Source: Marinobacterium lutimaris (lineage in GTDB: Bacteria > Pseudomonadota > Gammaproteobacteria > Pseudomonadales > Balneatricaceae). Taken from it: a DNA stretch of 64,000 nt. Shown here piece after piece: positions 18,278 through 27,382 of the stretch. Both the position numbers and the translations under genes were made by a program. The DNA lies in assembly GCF_900108065.1 (NCBI RefSeq), contig NZ_FNVQ01000005.1, positions 310,001-374,000 on the forward strand, in the 5' to 3' direction. The number at the start of each line of letters is the position of its first letter. Positions within the stretch are counted from its first letter, which is position 1. The notes beneath the pieces are model-generated. The model made no database searches. It saw only the letters and a list, made by a program, of their open reading frames with translations, and had not been told where the DNA came from.

Positions 18278-18541
18278 ATGAAAAAATTTCTCGCTCTCGC
18301 CGCTATCGCTTTTGGTGCCATCTCCAGCAGCGCTTTTGCCAAGGATCTTTGCGATGTTCCTGAAGATCAGTGGCAGAGCATGGAAGCCTTCGAACAGGCG
18401 ATCACCGACAAAGGCTGGAAGATCAAAAAAACCAAGGTCGATGACGGCTGCTACGAGGTCTACGGCTGGGATGAAAACGGCGAAAAGGTAGAAGCCTATT
18501 TCAACCCGAAGACCTTTGAACTGGTCAAAATGGACGACTAA
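18278..18541 (+). CDS. Small periplasmic PepSY-domain protein
   Basis: An 87-residue secreted protein: a signal peptide cut after SSSAFA (residue 21), then a mature part of about 65 residues with the PepSY layout (an amphipathic helix WQSMEAFEQAITDKGWKI, then strands CYEVYGWDENGEKVEAYF and TFELVKMDD). Two Cys (LCDVP and DGCYEV) could form a disulfide. Such stand-alone PepSY proteins are often found next to cytochrome b561 genes and two-component systems, but their role is not settled; binding a metal or modulating a membrane partner is inference. GAGG lies upstream of the ATG. The cytochrome gene follows 15 bases later. Confidence 0.85.
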   Translation: MKKFLALAAIAFGAISSSAFAKDLCDVPEDQWQSMEAFEQAITDKGWKIKKTKVDDGCYEVYGWDENGEKVEAYFNPKTFELVKMDD

Positions 18542-18556
18542 GCAGGGGACGCTCAA

Positions 18557-19096
18557 ATGAAAACCACCGTCAAAGTCTGGGATCCGATGGTTCGCATCTT
18601 TCACTGGTCGCTGGTGACCTGCTTTGCGGTGGCCTGGCTCAGTGCAGATGAATGGCAGGACCTGCATGAGGTCGCGGGTTATACCGTGATGGGCCTGATC
18701 GCCTTTCGCATCCTCTGGGGTCTTGCGGGCCCGCGCTACGCCCGCTTCCGCCACTTTATCCACACCCCGTCACGGGTGGTCGCCTATCTGAAGGATATCT
18801 GCAAGGGACGCGAAGCCCGCCATATCGGCCATAACCCGGCAGGAGGCATGATGGTGCTGGCGCTGCTGCTGGGGCTGTCGCTGCTCACCTTCACCGGCTG
18901 GCTCTACACCACCGACCAGTTCTGGGGTGAAGACTGGGTTGAGGAAACCCATGAATTTCTCGCCAACCTGCTGCTGATGTTCGCAGGGCTGCATCTGGCC
19001 GGCGTGATCCTGGCCAGCGTGCGACACAGGGAAAGCCTGGTCAAAGCGATGCTCACCGGCCGCAAGCGAGCGCCCTCCGACAGGGATATCGCCTGA
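18557..19096 (+). CDS. Cytochrome b561-family membrane protein
   Basis: A 179-residue inner-membrane protein with four hydrophobic helices and the His residues expected for two b hemes: HWSLV near residue 16, LHEVAG near 37, THEFLANLLLMFAGLHLAG near 131-145. The N terminus KVWDPMVRIFHWSLV is the classic start of the prokaryotic cytochrome b561/CybB group, which passes electrons between quinol and a periplasmic or membrane partner. It is co-transcribed with the PepSY gene 15 bases upstream and shares its PmrA-type box, so the pair may act together in an envelope-stress or metal-related redox response. The electron partner is unknown. Confidence 0.88.
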   Translation: MKTTVKVWDPMVRIFHWSLVTCFAVAWLSADEWQDLHEVAGYTVMGLIAFRILWGLAGPRYARFRHFIHTPSRVVAYLKDICKGREARHIGHNPAGGMMVLALLLGLSLLTFTGWLYTTDQFWGEDWVEETHEFLANLLLMFAGLHLAGVILASVRHRESLVKAMLTGRKRAPSDRDIA

Positions 19097-19183
19097 TGCA
19101 GTAATGTCATAACCGGCGTGGCCAAGTCGCGCCGGTCTGTTTTACACTCGGGTGACCATGGCAGTTATTTGGAATCTCTGGCG

Positions 19184-20164
19184 TTGAAAATCACCTTCCT
19201 CGGCACCTCTTCCGGCTCACCGACCAAGCAACGTAACCTCAGCGCCACCGCGGTACAGCCAGAAACCGGCAAACCCTGGATACTGGTAGACTGCGGCGAA
19301 GCGACCCAGCACCGACTGCTGCACACCCCGCTGTCACCGCACCGGCTCGAAACAATCCTGATCACCCATATTCACGGCGACCACTGCTATGGCCTGCCGG
19401 GACTGCTGGCCTCCTGCCAGCTCACCGGGCGTACGGCGCCACTGACGCTGATCGGTCCGCGTCAGGCCTGGGAGTTTATCGATGCGGTGATCCGCACCAC
19501 CGAGCTTTACCTGGAGTACCCGCTCGAGTTTATTGAGGTCTCGGAGGCGCTGTGCCACGAAGCCGCAGGCTTTCGCGTTACTGCCTCACCGCTGAGCCAC
19601 CGTACCCAGTGCTGGGGTTATCGCGTCGAGGAGCTCGATGTGCCGCTGCAATTGGATGTGGAACGGCTGCATGCAGAAGGCGTGGCTGCGGGGCCAGCCT
19701 ACGCCAGCTTGCAGCGCGGTGAGGATGTGCAGCTGGATGATGGCAGAACGCTGCTAAGTGCCGACTATACCCAGCTGTCGCGTAAACCCCGGGTAGTGGT
19801 TATCGCCGGCGATAACGATACGCCGGAATGTCTTAGCGCCGCCTGTGATCAGGCGGATCTGCTGATCCATGAGGCCACCTACACCGAAGAGGTGCTGCAA
19901 CAGGTGGGTCCGGAACCCCAGCATTCCAGCGCACAACGAGTCGCCAGCTTTGCTGAGCAGGCCGGCATCCCCAACCTGCTGCTGACCCATTTCAGCCCCA
20001 GGTACGCCTTCGCCTCCAAGCGCCCGCCGGCGAAACGCTCCGGCGGCCATCGCATCAGCGAAATCCGCGATGAAGCCAGGCAACACTACTCCGGTCACCT
20101 GGAACTCGCCGAAGACCTGGACCGCTGGCTGCTCAGCCGCCAGGGGATGCTGTTGCCGCTCTGA
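19184..20164 (+). CDS. rnz: Ribonuclease Z / RNase BN (metallo-beta-lactamase fold)
   Basis: A 326-residue metallo-beta-lactamase-fold nuclease. It begins LKITFLGTSSGSPTKQRNLSA, the signature RNase Z start, has the metal motif THIHGDHCYGLPGL (HxHxDH), a later SPLSHRTQCWGY, VIAGDNDT, IHEATY, and the final LLLTHFSPRY His. RNase Z/BN trims tRNA 3' ends; in bacteria with encoded CCA the role may be broader RNA processing. The open frame extends to a GTG at 19118, but homology begins at the TTG at 19184, so I take a TTG start with GGA ten bases upstream. The extra 20 upstream residues do not resemble the family. Confidence 0.88.
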   Translation: MKITFLGTSSGSPTKQRNLSATAVQPETGKPWILVDCGEATQHRLLHTPLSPHRLETILITHIHGDHCYGLPGLLASCQLTGRTAPLTLIGPRQAWEFIDAVIRTTELYLEYPLEFIEVSEALCHEAAGFRVTASPLSHRTQCWGYRVEELDVPLQLDVERLHAEGVAAGPAYASLQRGEDVQLDDGRTLLSADYTQLSRKPRVVVIAGDNDTPECLSAACDQADLLIHEATYTEEVLQQVGPEPQHSSAQRVASFAEQAGIPNLLLTHFSPRYAFASKRPPAKRSGGHRISEIRDEARQHYSGHLELAEDLDRWLLSRQGMLLPL

Positions 20165-20194
20165 GCGGTCGACAGCAGCAAGAACAGATAAGGA

Positions 20195-20851
20195 TCAGAT
20201 AGCGCGATCGAAATAGAGGTCCAAACGTGTCAGGTCCGCGACCTCATTCAGGTAATTGCGTACTGGCTCAGGCCACTCGAGTCCATTCACCAGGGTCAGG
20301 CTGCGCAGCATCGGGAAGATCATCACGTCATCCCAGCTCAACCGGCCTTCCCTCTCGGAGGGCAGCGTCAGTGTCGGCAGATTGGCCAGCGCCTGGTTAA
20401 CCGGCGGCAGATATTCATCGGTCTTGGCAAAAGCCTCTTCAAACGTTTCGCCAATCATCTCTTCTTTCTTGCCGCGGAAATAATCGCGGGCGCTGTCGGT
20501 GGCGAACTCCGGCAGGCCAATACGGGTGACACGGGCGAAATTCAGCTTCCAGTTCGCTGGCTGCGCGGCGGAAAACGCTTCGGAGAACTGCTCAGCCAAG
20601 GCCGTTTGAGGCAGAATGACCCGCTCGGCATCACCGATCTCATCCAGTTTCTGGCAGATATCCAGGCTTTCACCGATCACCTGCTCACCGTGCTGCAGCA
20701 CCGGCAGCATTTTCTTGCCTATCAGATCAAAACAGGTCTGCTCATCATCATTCAGCAAGACTTCACGCTGAAAAGGCACCTTTTTGTAGCCTGCCACCAT
20801 AGTCGCTCGCACGCAGAATGGGCAGTGATCGTAGATGTAGATGCGCGTCAT
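20195..20851 (-). CDS. grxB: Glutaredoxin 2 (GrxB)
   Basis: A 218-residue GST-like glutaredoxin, close to E. coli Grx2 (215). The thioredoxin-fold N domain begins MTRIYIYDHCPFCVRATMVA with the redox pair Cys10-Pro-Phe-Cys13 (E. coli has CPYC), and contains KKMLPVLQHGEQVIGESLDI with the cis-Pro. The C-terminal half is helical. It reduces disulfides and glutathione mixed disulfides in the cytoplasm using glutathione. The frame extends to 20881, but the ATG at 20851 gives the family N terminus. It is divergent from the sirtuin gene, and the 205-base gap holds a 17-base tandem repeat. Confidence 0.93.
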   Translation of the reverse strand: MTRIYIYDHCPFCVRATMVAGYKKVPFQREVLLNDDEQTCFDLIGKKMLPVLQHGEQVIGESLDICQKLDEIGDAERVILPQTALAEQFSEAFSAAQPANWKLNFARVTRIGLPEFATDSARDYFRGKKEEMIGETFEEAFAKTDEYLPPVNQALANLPTLTLPSEREGRLSWDDVMIFPMLRSLTLVNGLEWPEPVRNYLNEVADLTRLDLYFDRAI

Positions 20852-20963
20852 ATCGTCTATCCCTGTGTATATTTCGTTCAAAACCGATATACATATCAGA
20901 ACATGTTTGCCCCCCGTTTTTCCAGCGAGCTACCGGCGTAAGAAATAATCCAAAACAGCTTTG

Positions 20964-21008
20964 TTAGAGTAAAAGAATCGTTAGAGTAAAAGAGTGCTTA
21001 GAGTAAAC
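20964..21008. repeat. Three tandem 17-base repeats upstream of the sirtuin gene
   Basis: TTAGAGTAAAAGAATCG (20964), TTAGAGTAAAAGAGTGC (20981) and a shortened TTAGAGTAAAC (20998) recur at exactly 17-base intervals, ending 49 bases before the sirtuin start codon. It could be a slippage product or an array of regulator sites; nothing in the sequence decides. Confidence 0.85.
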
Positions 21009-21056
21009 CTGTAATTGAGAGTGCGCGCCTGAAGACGCTCTGCTGGAGGAACCCCA

Positions 21057-21926
21057 TTGAGTCAGTCCGTTAACGCCCTGCTTGAGTTTGTGCAACGCTA
21101 CCCGCGGCTTCTGGTGCTGACCGGCGCCGGCATCAGCACCGACTCGGGCATTCCCGATTACCGGGATCGCAACGGCGAGTGGAAGCGCAAGCAGCCGGTT
21201 CAGCACGGCGACTTCATGAACAGCCACAGTACGCGTCAGCGCTACTGGGGACGCAGCCTGATCGGCTGGCCGGTGATCCAGTTGGCACAGCCCAACAACG
21301 CCCACCGCGCGCTGGCAGAACTCGAGAAGCGTGGCCACGTGGAGCTGCTGGTCACCCAGAACGTGGATGGCCTGCACCAACGCGCCGGTTCCAGCGCCGT
21401 CATCGACCTGCACGGCCGTGCCGGCGATGTGATCTGCATGAGTTGCGACTTCCACTGCAGTCGCGATGCTGTGCACCAGCGCTCGGCACTGATGAACCCG
21501 GAGTTTATGCAGTACACCGCCACCAGCGCGCCGGACGGCGATGCGGATCTTGAAGTGGATTTCAGTGGTTTCGAGGTGCCGCACTGCCCCGAATGCGGCG
21601 GTATTCTGAAACCCGATGTGGTGTTTTTTGGCGATAACGTACCCAAAGCCCGGGTCCATGAATCCTTGGACGCCCTCACCCGCGCCGATGCCCTTCTGGT
21701 TATAGGTTCTTCGCTGATGGTCTATTCCGGCTTTCGTTTCTGCCGCCGCGCCAAGGAGCAAGCCAAACCGATGGCGGCTCTTACACTGGGGAAAACCCGG
21801 GCCGACGAACTGCTCGACCTTAAGCTGGATGAGCCCATAGCGCCGACACTGGAGCAGCTGCTGGCATCACTGAACAGGCCACCGCCTCAGAAAGAAGCGC
21901 CCAGCGAGGTGATACTGGCAAAGTAA
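21057..21926 (+). CDS. Sir2-family NAD-dependent protein deacylase (sirtuin)
   Basis: A 289-residue sirtuin. Cofactor motifs: LTGAGISTDSGIPDYRDRNG, TQNVDGLHQRAG, and catalytic His in DLHGRAGDVICMSC. The zinc site is formed by CMSC and CPEC. LKPDVVFFGDNVP and LLVIGSSLMVYSG complete the Rossmann core. The GIPDYR wording is that of SIRT4-like (class II) sirtuins. It removes acyl groups from lysines with NAD consumption. The start is TTG at 21057, with an excellent GGAGGA seven bases upstream and no ATG nearby. Its last 40 bases overlap the end of cobS on the other strand. Confidence 0.93.
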   Translation: MSQSVNALLEFVQRYPRLLVLTGAGISTDSGIPDYRDRNGEWKRKQPVQHGDFMNSHSTRQRYWGRSLIGWPVIQLAQPNNAHRALAELEKRGHVELLVTQNVDGLHQRAGSSAVIDLHGRAGDVICMSCDFHCSRDAVHQRSALMNPEFMQYTATSAPDGDADLEVDFSGFEVPHCPECGGILKPDVVFFGDNVPKARVHESLDALTRADALLVIGSSLMVYSGFRFCRRAKEQAKPMAALTLGKTRADELLDLKLDEPIAPTLEQLLASLNRPPPQKEAPSEVILAK

Positions 21927-22669
21927 GCCCCGGATATCAGAGCGGCGAACAGCACCGCTGTTTCCGTCAGCTCGATCAACGCACCGGCGGTGTCACCGGT
22001 AGCGCCGCCAAGCCGTGCCAGCATCGCCCGCCGGGCAAGCCAGAACAGCAACGCCGGCAGCGCCAGCCAGAGCCAGCCCGCCATCAGCGCAACCAAACCA
22101 ACGCCGACACTGATCAGATAGACCGGCTTGCGCTCTAGTCCGGCGAGCATAGCGCTGGCGATTCCTCCACGGGAGGCATAGGGCGTGGTGCCCAGCAACA
22201 GCAGGGCCGCGGCACGGCCTGCCAGTGGCGCCAGCAGCAGCGCAAAGCCCTGCCCCACCGGCAGCAGCGCCATCAACAGGCTCCATTTCAACAGCAGCTG
22301 CAGCAGCAGTGCGATAACGCCGGTCGCGCCGATATGGGGGTCTTTCATGATCTTTAGCGTGCGCTCACGATCGCTCAGGCCACCCATCCAGCCATCGGCG
22401 CTGTCGGCCAGGCCGTCCAGATGCAGCCCGCCGGTGATCACACACCAGACCAGCAATACCAGTGCCGCCTGAACCTGCCCCGGCAGCGTCATGGTCAATG
22501 CAGCGCAAAGCCAGAGCAGTCCCCCGATCAGCAGGCCGATCAGCGGGTAGTAGAGCATCGCCAGCCCCTGGGTGCGCTGATCCGGCACGCCGTCCAGGCG
22601 CACCGGCACCTGGGTCAGAAACTGCAGCGCACAGAGAAACGCCTGCTGATGCCGCTTTAAGCCATTCAT
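21887..22669 (-). CDS. cobS: Adenosylcobinamide-GDP ribazoletransferase (cobalamin synthase) CobS
   Basis: A 260-residue integral membrane protein. It joins adenosylcobinamide-GDP to alpha-ribazole(-phosphate), the last assembly step of cobalamin. Family signatures are present: FLCALQFLTQVPV, YYPLIGLLIGGLLWL, and GGLHLDGLADSADGWMGG with its Asp cluster, then RERTLKIMKDPHIGATGVIALLLQ. The frame is open to 22732, but the ATG at 22669 (MNGLKRHQQAFLCALQFLTQ) matches the family start and lies 4 bases after the cobC stop. It is the last gene of the cobalamin operon. Its 3' end overlaps the convergent sirtuin gene by 40 bases. Confidence 0.95.
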   Translation of the reverse strand: MNGLKRHQQAFLCALQFLTQVPVRLDGVPDQRTQGLAMLYYPLIGLLIGGLLWLCAALTMTLPGQVQAALVLLVWCVITGGLHLDGLADSADGWMGGLSDRERTLKIMKDPHIGATGVIALLLQLLLKWSLLMALLPVGQGFALLLAPLAGRAAALLLLGTTPYASRGGIASAMLAGLERKPVYLISVGVGLVALMAGWLWLALPALLFWLARRAMLARLGGATGDTAGALIELTETAVLFAALISGAYFASITSLGASF

Positions 22670-22673
22670 ATAC

Positions 22674-23216
22674 TCATCGCCTGAACAGATGCAGGGAGCC
22701 GTGGGAGACATCGTAGTTAAACATGCGGGCAACCGGCTGACGCTGCATGATGCAGCGGATCGCGCGGATCACTCCGCCATGGCAGACCAGTAATACTGGG
22801 CCGTCATAGGCCGCCTCTATATCCTCCAGCGCGCTGCTGAGTCGCTGGAAAAACAGCGCCAGCGATTCGCCCTGCGGCGGTGGATAACACCAGGGGTCTT
22901 TCCAGAAATTCTCCAGCGCTCGCGGTGCCGCATCGTATACCTGTTGGCCGGTCAGGCCGTCCCAGTCGCCAAAATCGTACTCGGCCAGGCGCGGTTCTAT
23001 TTTTAGCTGGTCTTCAGCAGCCCAGTGGGTCGCAAACTCAGCGCAGCGGCGCAGCGGCGAGCTGATCACCGCCTCAAACTGCTCAGGCTGGTAATCGCTC
23101 AGCCCCTGCTGCATCTGCTGCCAGCCAAGCTCGGTCAGCGTCGCATCGGTGCGGCCCAGATAACACTGCCCCGCCTCGGTAAGGCCATGGCGCAGCAGAT
23201 AGATACGCTGGCTCAT
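22674..23216 (-). CDS. cobC: Alpha-ribazole phosphatase CobC (histidine phosphatase family)
   Basis: A 180-residue histidine-phosphatase-superfamily enzyme. The phosphorylatable His is in YLLRHGLTEAGQCYLGRTD, with ISSPLRRCAEFA and LLVCHGGVIRAI supplying the remaining Arg and His of the active site. DFGDWDGLTGQQV is the CobC/PGM-family acid block. In the cobalamin pathway it dephosphorylates alpha-ribazole-5'-phosphate or adenosylcobalamin-5'-phosphate. Position between cobT and cobS, with a 4-base overlap with cobT, supports this over a phosphoglycerate mutase role. The name cobC refers to the Salmonella gene; Pseudomonas uses cobC for the decarboxylase. Confidence 0.93.
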   Translation of the reverse strand: MSQRIYLLRHGLTEAGQCYLGRTDATLTELGWQQMQQGLSDYQPEQFEAVISSPLRRCAEFATHWAAEDQLKIEPRLAEYDFGDWDGLTGQQVYDAAPRALENFWKDPWCYPPPQGESLALFFQRLSSALEDIEAAYDGPVLLVCHGGVIRAIRCIMQRQPVARMFNYDVSHGSLHLFRR

Positions 23217-24298
23217 CGATCACTCCCGGAAACTGCCGCCTCAGCGAAGGTCGCCATGCCGTTGTGCAGCGTACAGGCCATGCGCAGCAGCGGCACCGCC
23301 ACGGCGGCACCACTGCCCTCGCCGAGTCTGAACCCCAGGTCCAGCAACGGCTTCGAGGGCAGCGCCTCCGCCAGCAGGCGATAACCCGGCTCGGCGGAGC
23401 TATGCGCGAAGAACAGCCAGTCTTCACAACCCGGCTGAATACGGCAGGCCAGCAGCGCAGCGACGCTGCAGATATAACCGTCGACCAGCGCTGGCACACC
23501 GAGCTTGGCGCAGTGCAGGTAGGCTCCGGTGAGCGCTGCCAGCTCAAAGCCGCCAAGACGGCGCAGCAGTTCCAACGGTTCATCGCTGTGGGGCTGATGC
23601 AGCGCCAGCGCCTGCTCCACTACCTTAACCTTATGCAGTACTCCAGCGTTATTCAGGCCGGTGCCGGGCCCCACCGTTTCGGCCGCAGAACAGCCGAGCA
23701 AAACGGCCGATAGCGCCGCTGCCGGTGTGGTATTGCCGATACCCATTTCGCCGCCGATAAAGAGGTCCGCCCGGCCTTCACCGGCAAGGGTATCCACCGC
23801 CTCACGTCCGACCAGCAAAGCAGCTTCCAGCTGTTCGGCGGTCATGGCCGCTTCCCGGGCCAGATTTCCGCTTTGCGGCGCGATAATGCGTGGCTCAACA
23901 CCGGTCAGTTCCGGCAGCGGCTCGACCGTGCCCAGGTTATAGACCCGCAGCTCCGCACCCAGTGCTTTTGCCGATACGCTGATCGCCGCTCCACCTGTGG
24001 AAAAGTTCGCGATCATCTGCGCCGTAACCGCCTGTGGAAAAGCGGAAACCCCCTCGGCGGCTACGCCATGGTCGGCGGCAAACACCGCAATGGCCAAACG
24101 ATCCAACGCGGGTTGATCCCGCCCCTGCATGGCGGCCAAGCGCACGGCGATATTTTCCAGTTCGCCCAGAGAGCCGGGCGGTTTGGTCAGTTGCTGCTGC
24201 CGCTCCTGCGCCTGTTCGCGGGACGCCTGATCCAGAGTCGCCAGCGGCTGTTCAAGCCAGCCGATAAAGTCATCACCGTAGAGAGCCTGATCGATCAC
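23213..24298 (-). CDS. cobT: Nicotinate-nucleotide-dimethylbenzimidazole phosphoribosyltransferase CobT
   Basis: A 361-residue CobT of normal family length (E. coli 359). It transfers the phosphoribosyl group of nicotinate mononucleotide to 5,6-dimethylbenzimidazole, giving alpha-ribazole phosphate. Landmarks: TKPPGSLGELENIAVRLAAM, FAADHGVAAEGVSAFPQAVT, FSTGGAAISV, GEMGIGNTTPAAALSAVL, and the active-site Glu near the C terminus in LDLGFRLGEGSGAAVA. It overlaps cobU and cobC by four bases on each side. The presence of bluB in the same operon supplies its base substrate. Confidence 0.97.
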   Translation of the reverse strand: MIDQALYGDDFIGWLEQPLATLDQASREQAQERQQQLTKPPGSLGELENIAVRLAAMQGRDQPALDRLAIAVFAADHGVAAEGVSAFPQAVTAQMIANFSTGGAAISVSAKALGAELRVYNLGTVEPLPELTGVEPRIIAPQSGNLAREAAMTAEQLEAALLVGREAVDTLAGEGRADLFIGGEMGIGNTTPAAALSAVLLGCSAAETVGPGTGLNNAGVLHKVKVVEQALALHQPHSDEPLELLRRLGGFELAALTGAYLHCAKLGVPALVDGYICSVAALLACRIQPGCEDWLFFAHSSAEPGYRLLAEALPSKPLLDLGFRLGEGSGAAVAVPLLRMACTLHNGMATFAEAAVSGSDR

Positions 24299-24810
24299 AG
24301 TTTCTCTCCTTTTACCGTCAACGGTAGCCCCGCCACCGTCAAAACCACCTGGTCGGCCACCGCCGCCACCGCCTGGTTGAGCCAGCCCGCCTCATCGACA
24401 AAGCGCCGGCTCAGCTCACCCATAGGCACCACGCCCATACCGGTTTCATTGGTCACCAGAATCACTTCACCCTTTGCGTTAGCCAGCGTCGTGTAGAGCA
24501 GCTCGCGCTGCGCCTGGATATCGGTCTCGGACAACAGCAGGTTGGTCACCCAGAGCGTCAGGCAATCCACCAGCAGGCAGTGTCCTGGTTGCTGCAGGCG
24601 GCTGATCGTTTCCACCAGTTGCAGCGGTTCCTCAACGGTCTGCCAATGATCCGGGCGGCGTTCACGGTGCAGCGCGACACGCTCACTCATCTCGCCATCG
24701 CCGGTTTGCGCGGTGGCGATATAGATCACCTCCAGCCCAGATTCTTCGGCGAGGCGCTCCGCCAGGGTGCTTTTGCCGCTGCGGGCGCCGCCAGTTATCA
24801 GTCGGATCAT
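24295..24810 (-). CDS. cobU: Adenosylcobinamide kinase/guanylyltransferase CobU
   Basis: A 171-residue bifunctional P-loop enzyme (cobP in Pseudomonas nomenclature). It phosphorylates adenosylcobinamide and then attaches GMP from GTP, activating the precursor for CobS. Walker A is [17 protein letters not shown] at the very N terminus. [24 protein letters not shown] contains the residues around the guanylylated His, and [14 protein letters not shown] plus [19 protein letters not shown] are further family blocks. The start overlaps the cobQ stop (ATGA). Soluble, cytoplasmic; its product is passed to the membrane enzyme CobS. Confidence 0.96.
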   Translation of the reverse strand: MIRLITGGARSGKSTLAERLAEESGLEVIYIATAQTGDGEMSERVALHRERRPDHWQTVEEPLQLVETISRLQQPGHCLLVDCLTLWVTNLLLSETDIQAQRELLYTTLANAKGEVILVTNETGMGVVPMGELSRRFVDEAGWLNQAVAAVADQVVLTVAGLPLTVKGEKL

Positions 24811-26294
24811 GAAGCCTCCTCCGCTGCGCCTTCCAGATCGAGCAGGGCAAACAACCGCTCCAGATCCAGATTCTCCTCCACGCTATCGGCCAGCCGGTCG
24901 ATGGCGGCCTCATGCAGCGCGTAATAATCGATACTTTCTGCCCGCTCCAATCCGGCCCAGCTCAGCAGTTCGCGGGTCGCCTCGGCAGACTCGAACAGGC
25001 CGTGCAGATAGCAGCCGGCCACCTGGTGATCTTCTGACACAGCACCATCAACGCCGTAGTCCAGGGTAACCAGGGACTCAAAACCGGCATCGACCCGGGA
25101 CACCCCACAATGGATTTCATAGCCATGCACCGGCACCGCCTGGCCATTGATATTCAGCTGGCCGCTGCAGTTACGCAGTGCCTTCTGCTGCGCCAGTTCT
25201 GTGGTCAACGGCAGCAGATTAAGCCCCGCACTCGAGCCGGGATCGCTCTCCATCCCCAGAGGATCGGCCACCTCGCGACCCAGCATCTGGTAACCGCCGC
25301 AGATTCCCAGCGCCTTGCCGCCGTAGCGCAGGTGGCGCTGGATATAGCGGTCCCAGCCCTGGGCGCGCAGCCACTCTAGATCGGTGCGTACCGCTTTGGA
25401 GCCGGGCAGAATCAGCAGGTCAGCAGCAGGCTTTTCATCATCGGTGCCAACGAACGTCAGGCGCACCTGGGGATGCTGACGCAGAGGGTCAAAATCGGTG
25501 TGGTTGCTGATATGCGGCAGCACCGGCACCACCACGTTCAATGCATCGCCGGCCTTATCTGCATCCGGCTCGCGGCTGATCGCGTCTTCCGCCTCGATAT
25601 GCAGGCCGTGCAGATAGGGAAGAACCCCGAGGACAGGCTTGCCGGTGCGCTGTTCCAGCCAGTCCAGACCCGGTTGCAGCAGCGCGATATCACCACGGAA
25701 GCGATTGATCACAAAACCTTTTATCCGCGCCTGTTCGGTTGGGCTCAACAGCTCCAGGGTGCCGACCAGGTGGGCGAAAACCCCGCCCTTGTCGATATCG
25801 GCAATCAGGACCACCGGGCAGTCCACCCTCTCGGCGAAGCCCATATTGGCGATATCGCGATCGCGCAGGTTGATCTCGGCGGGAGAGCCTGCGCCCTCGA
25901 CCAGTACCGAGCGGTATTGCTGTGTCAGCCGCCCGTGGGATTCCGCCACAGCCTGCCAGGCCACCGCCTTGTAATCGTGGTATCGGCCCGCTTCCATGTT
26001 ATCCACCGCCTTGCCGTGGATGATCACCTGGGCGCCGGTGTCGGAGCAGGGCTTGAGCAGCACCGGGTTCATATCAATATGGGGCGCCAGTCCGCAGGCT
26101 TGGGCCTGCACGGCCTGCGCTCGGCCGATCTCGCCGCCTTCCGCGGTCACGGCGCTGTTCAGCGCCATATTCTGCGGCTTGAACGGCACCACGCTGATGC
26201 CACGACGTTTGAGTACCCGGCAGAGCCCCGCCACCAGCGTGCTTTTGCCCGCATCGGAGGTGGTACCCTGCACCATCAAGGTGTCTGTTCTCAT
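24807..26294 (-). CDS. cobQ: Cobyric acid synthase CobQ
   Basis: A 495-residue glutamine-dependent amidotransferase that amidates the four side chains b, d, e and g of adenosylcobyrinic acid a,c-diamide. The N-terminal dethiobiotin-synthetase-like ATPase domain starts [25 protein letters not shown] and continues with [12 protein letters not shown] and [17 protein letters not shown]. The C-terminal class I glutaminase domain has Cys in [14 protein letters not shown] and the His/Glu part in YLHGLFES. The frame extends to 26354, but the ATG at 26294 is the family start and overlaps the cobD stop by four bases. Confidence 0.97.
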   Translation of the reverse strand: MRTDTLMVQGTTSDAGKSTLVAGLCRVLKRRGISVVPFKPQNMALNSAVTAEGGEIGRAQAVQAQACGLAPHIDMNPVLLKPCSDTGAQVIIHGKAVDNMEAGRYHDYKAVAWQAVAESHGRLTQQYRSVLVEGAGSPAEINLRDRDIANMGFAERVDCPVVLIADIDKGGVFAHLVGTLELLSPTEQARIKGFVINRFRGDIALLQPGLDWLEQRTGKPVLGVLPYLHGLHIEAEDAISREPDADKAGDALNVVVPVLPHISNHTDFDPLRQHPQVRLTFVGTDDEKPAADLLILPGSKAVRTDLEWLRAQGWDRYIQRHLRYGGKALGICGGYQMLGREVADPLGMESDPGSSAGLNLLPLTTELAQQKALRNCSGQLNINGQAVPVHGYEIHCGVSRVDAGFESLVTLDYGVDGAVSEDHQVAGCYLHGLFESAEATRELLSWAGLERAESIDYYALHEAAIDRLADSVEENLDLERLFALLDLEGAAEEAS

Positions 26295-27382
26295 ACCTGT
26301 ATCTGACTCTCTGCGGCGGTGGCCTCGGTCAACGACCGGGCCAGATGACGCCATTCATGTTCATTGCCCGGCAGACCGAATCTCAGGCTTGAATATGGCT
26401 CGAAGTAACGCACCAGTATTCCCTGCTGCGCCAGACGGTGCGCCAGCTCGGCGGCATCGTCGATCTGTACCGTCACGAACAGACCGGTGCTGGCTAACCC
26501 TCTACCCTGAAGACTCCCCGGAAGATCCTCCAAAGCCTCCTCAAGCAGCCTCACCAGGCGCTGACGACTGCTCTCCAGCCAGGTGCGTGCTTCCTGCTGC
26601 CAGCTCGTATCCCAGAGCGCTCGGGTTGCCAGCCAGCGTGACGGCGTGGCTATAGACCAGTGGCCGATGGCACGACTCAGCATCTGGCGTATCTCTGCAT
26701 CGGCAAACAGAAAGCCGACACGCAGACCGGCCAGACCGAAAAATTTACCCAGGGAACGCAGTACGATCAGCCCCGAAGGCATCTGCGGCTGGATCATGCT
26801 CTGCTGAGGTTCGGTATCGAGAAAGGCTTCATCGATCACCAGCCAGCCGCCCCGGGCCGCCAGCTGTTGATGCCATCGAGCCAGAGTAGCCTGGTCAAAC
26901 CGCACCGCGCTGGGATTGCAGGGGTTAATCAGCACCAGGCAGTCGAAGCGGTGCAGCTCGGTCTCTATCTGCTCTGCTGCCAGCCGCTCAACCTGGTGGC
27001 CGTTCAGCTGCCAGTGATAACGGTGTTCTTCATAACCCGGCGCGATCACGCCGACCCGGGACTCGCCAAACAGCTGTTGGCGGATGCGGGGCAGCTCGCG
27101 AATCGCTTCCTGCGAACCTGCCACCGGCACCAGGTCAGAGGAGCCGTAATACTCGGCAGCGGCAGCTTCCAGCTCGTCGTCATTTTCCGGCAGACGCATA
27201 AAGGTCTGGTTATCGATCAACGGTATGGTCCAGCCGCAGGGGTTGATGCCGGTAGAAAGGTCGACCCAGCGCTCCAGCGGTATCCCATACTCCGCCACGG
27301 CTCGTCTCAGCCGGCCACCATGCTCCGGCATTTGGACTTGGGCCTGTCGCAGCGCCTGTGCCGAAAAATCCGGGTTATCCAT
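26291..27382 (-). CDS. cobD: L-threonine-O-3-phosphate decarboxylase CobD
   Basis: A 363-residue PLP enzyme of the aspartate aminotransferase fold. It decarboxylates threonine phosphate to (R)-1-amino-2-propanol phosphate, the linker between corrin and nucleotide loop. Seen are [11 protein letters not shown], the PLP-stacking region [39 protein letters not shown] with the pyridine-nitrogen Asp, and [19 protein letters not shown] with the Schiff-base Lys. The start overlaps the cbiB stop. Salmonella naming is used; the equivalent in Pseudomonas is cobC. Confidence 0.95.
   Translation of the reverse strand: MDNPDFSAQALRQAQVQMPEHGGRLRRAVAEYGIPLERWVDLSTGINPCGWTIPLIDNQTFMRLPENDDELEAAAAEYYGSSDLVPVAGSQEAIRELPRIRQQLFGESRVGVIAPGYEEHRYHWQLNGHQVERLAAEQIETELHRFDCLVLINPCNPSAVRFDQATLARWHQQLAARGGWLVIDEAFLDTEPQQSMIQPQMPSGLIVLRSLGKFFGLAGLRVGFLFADAEIRQMLSRAIGHWSIATPSRWLATRALWDTSWQQEARTWLESSRQRLVRLLEEALEDLPGSLQGRGLASTGLFVTVQIDDAAELAHRLAQQGILVRYFEPYSSLRFGLPGNEHEWRHLARSLTEATAAESQIQV

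Noticed and set aside
21057-21926. Calling the sirtuin a member of the cob operon
   Set aside because: It is on the opposite strand and convergent with cobS, with its own promoter region; only a 3' overlap exists.
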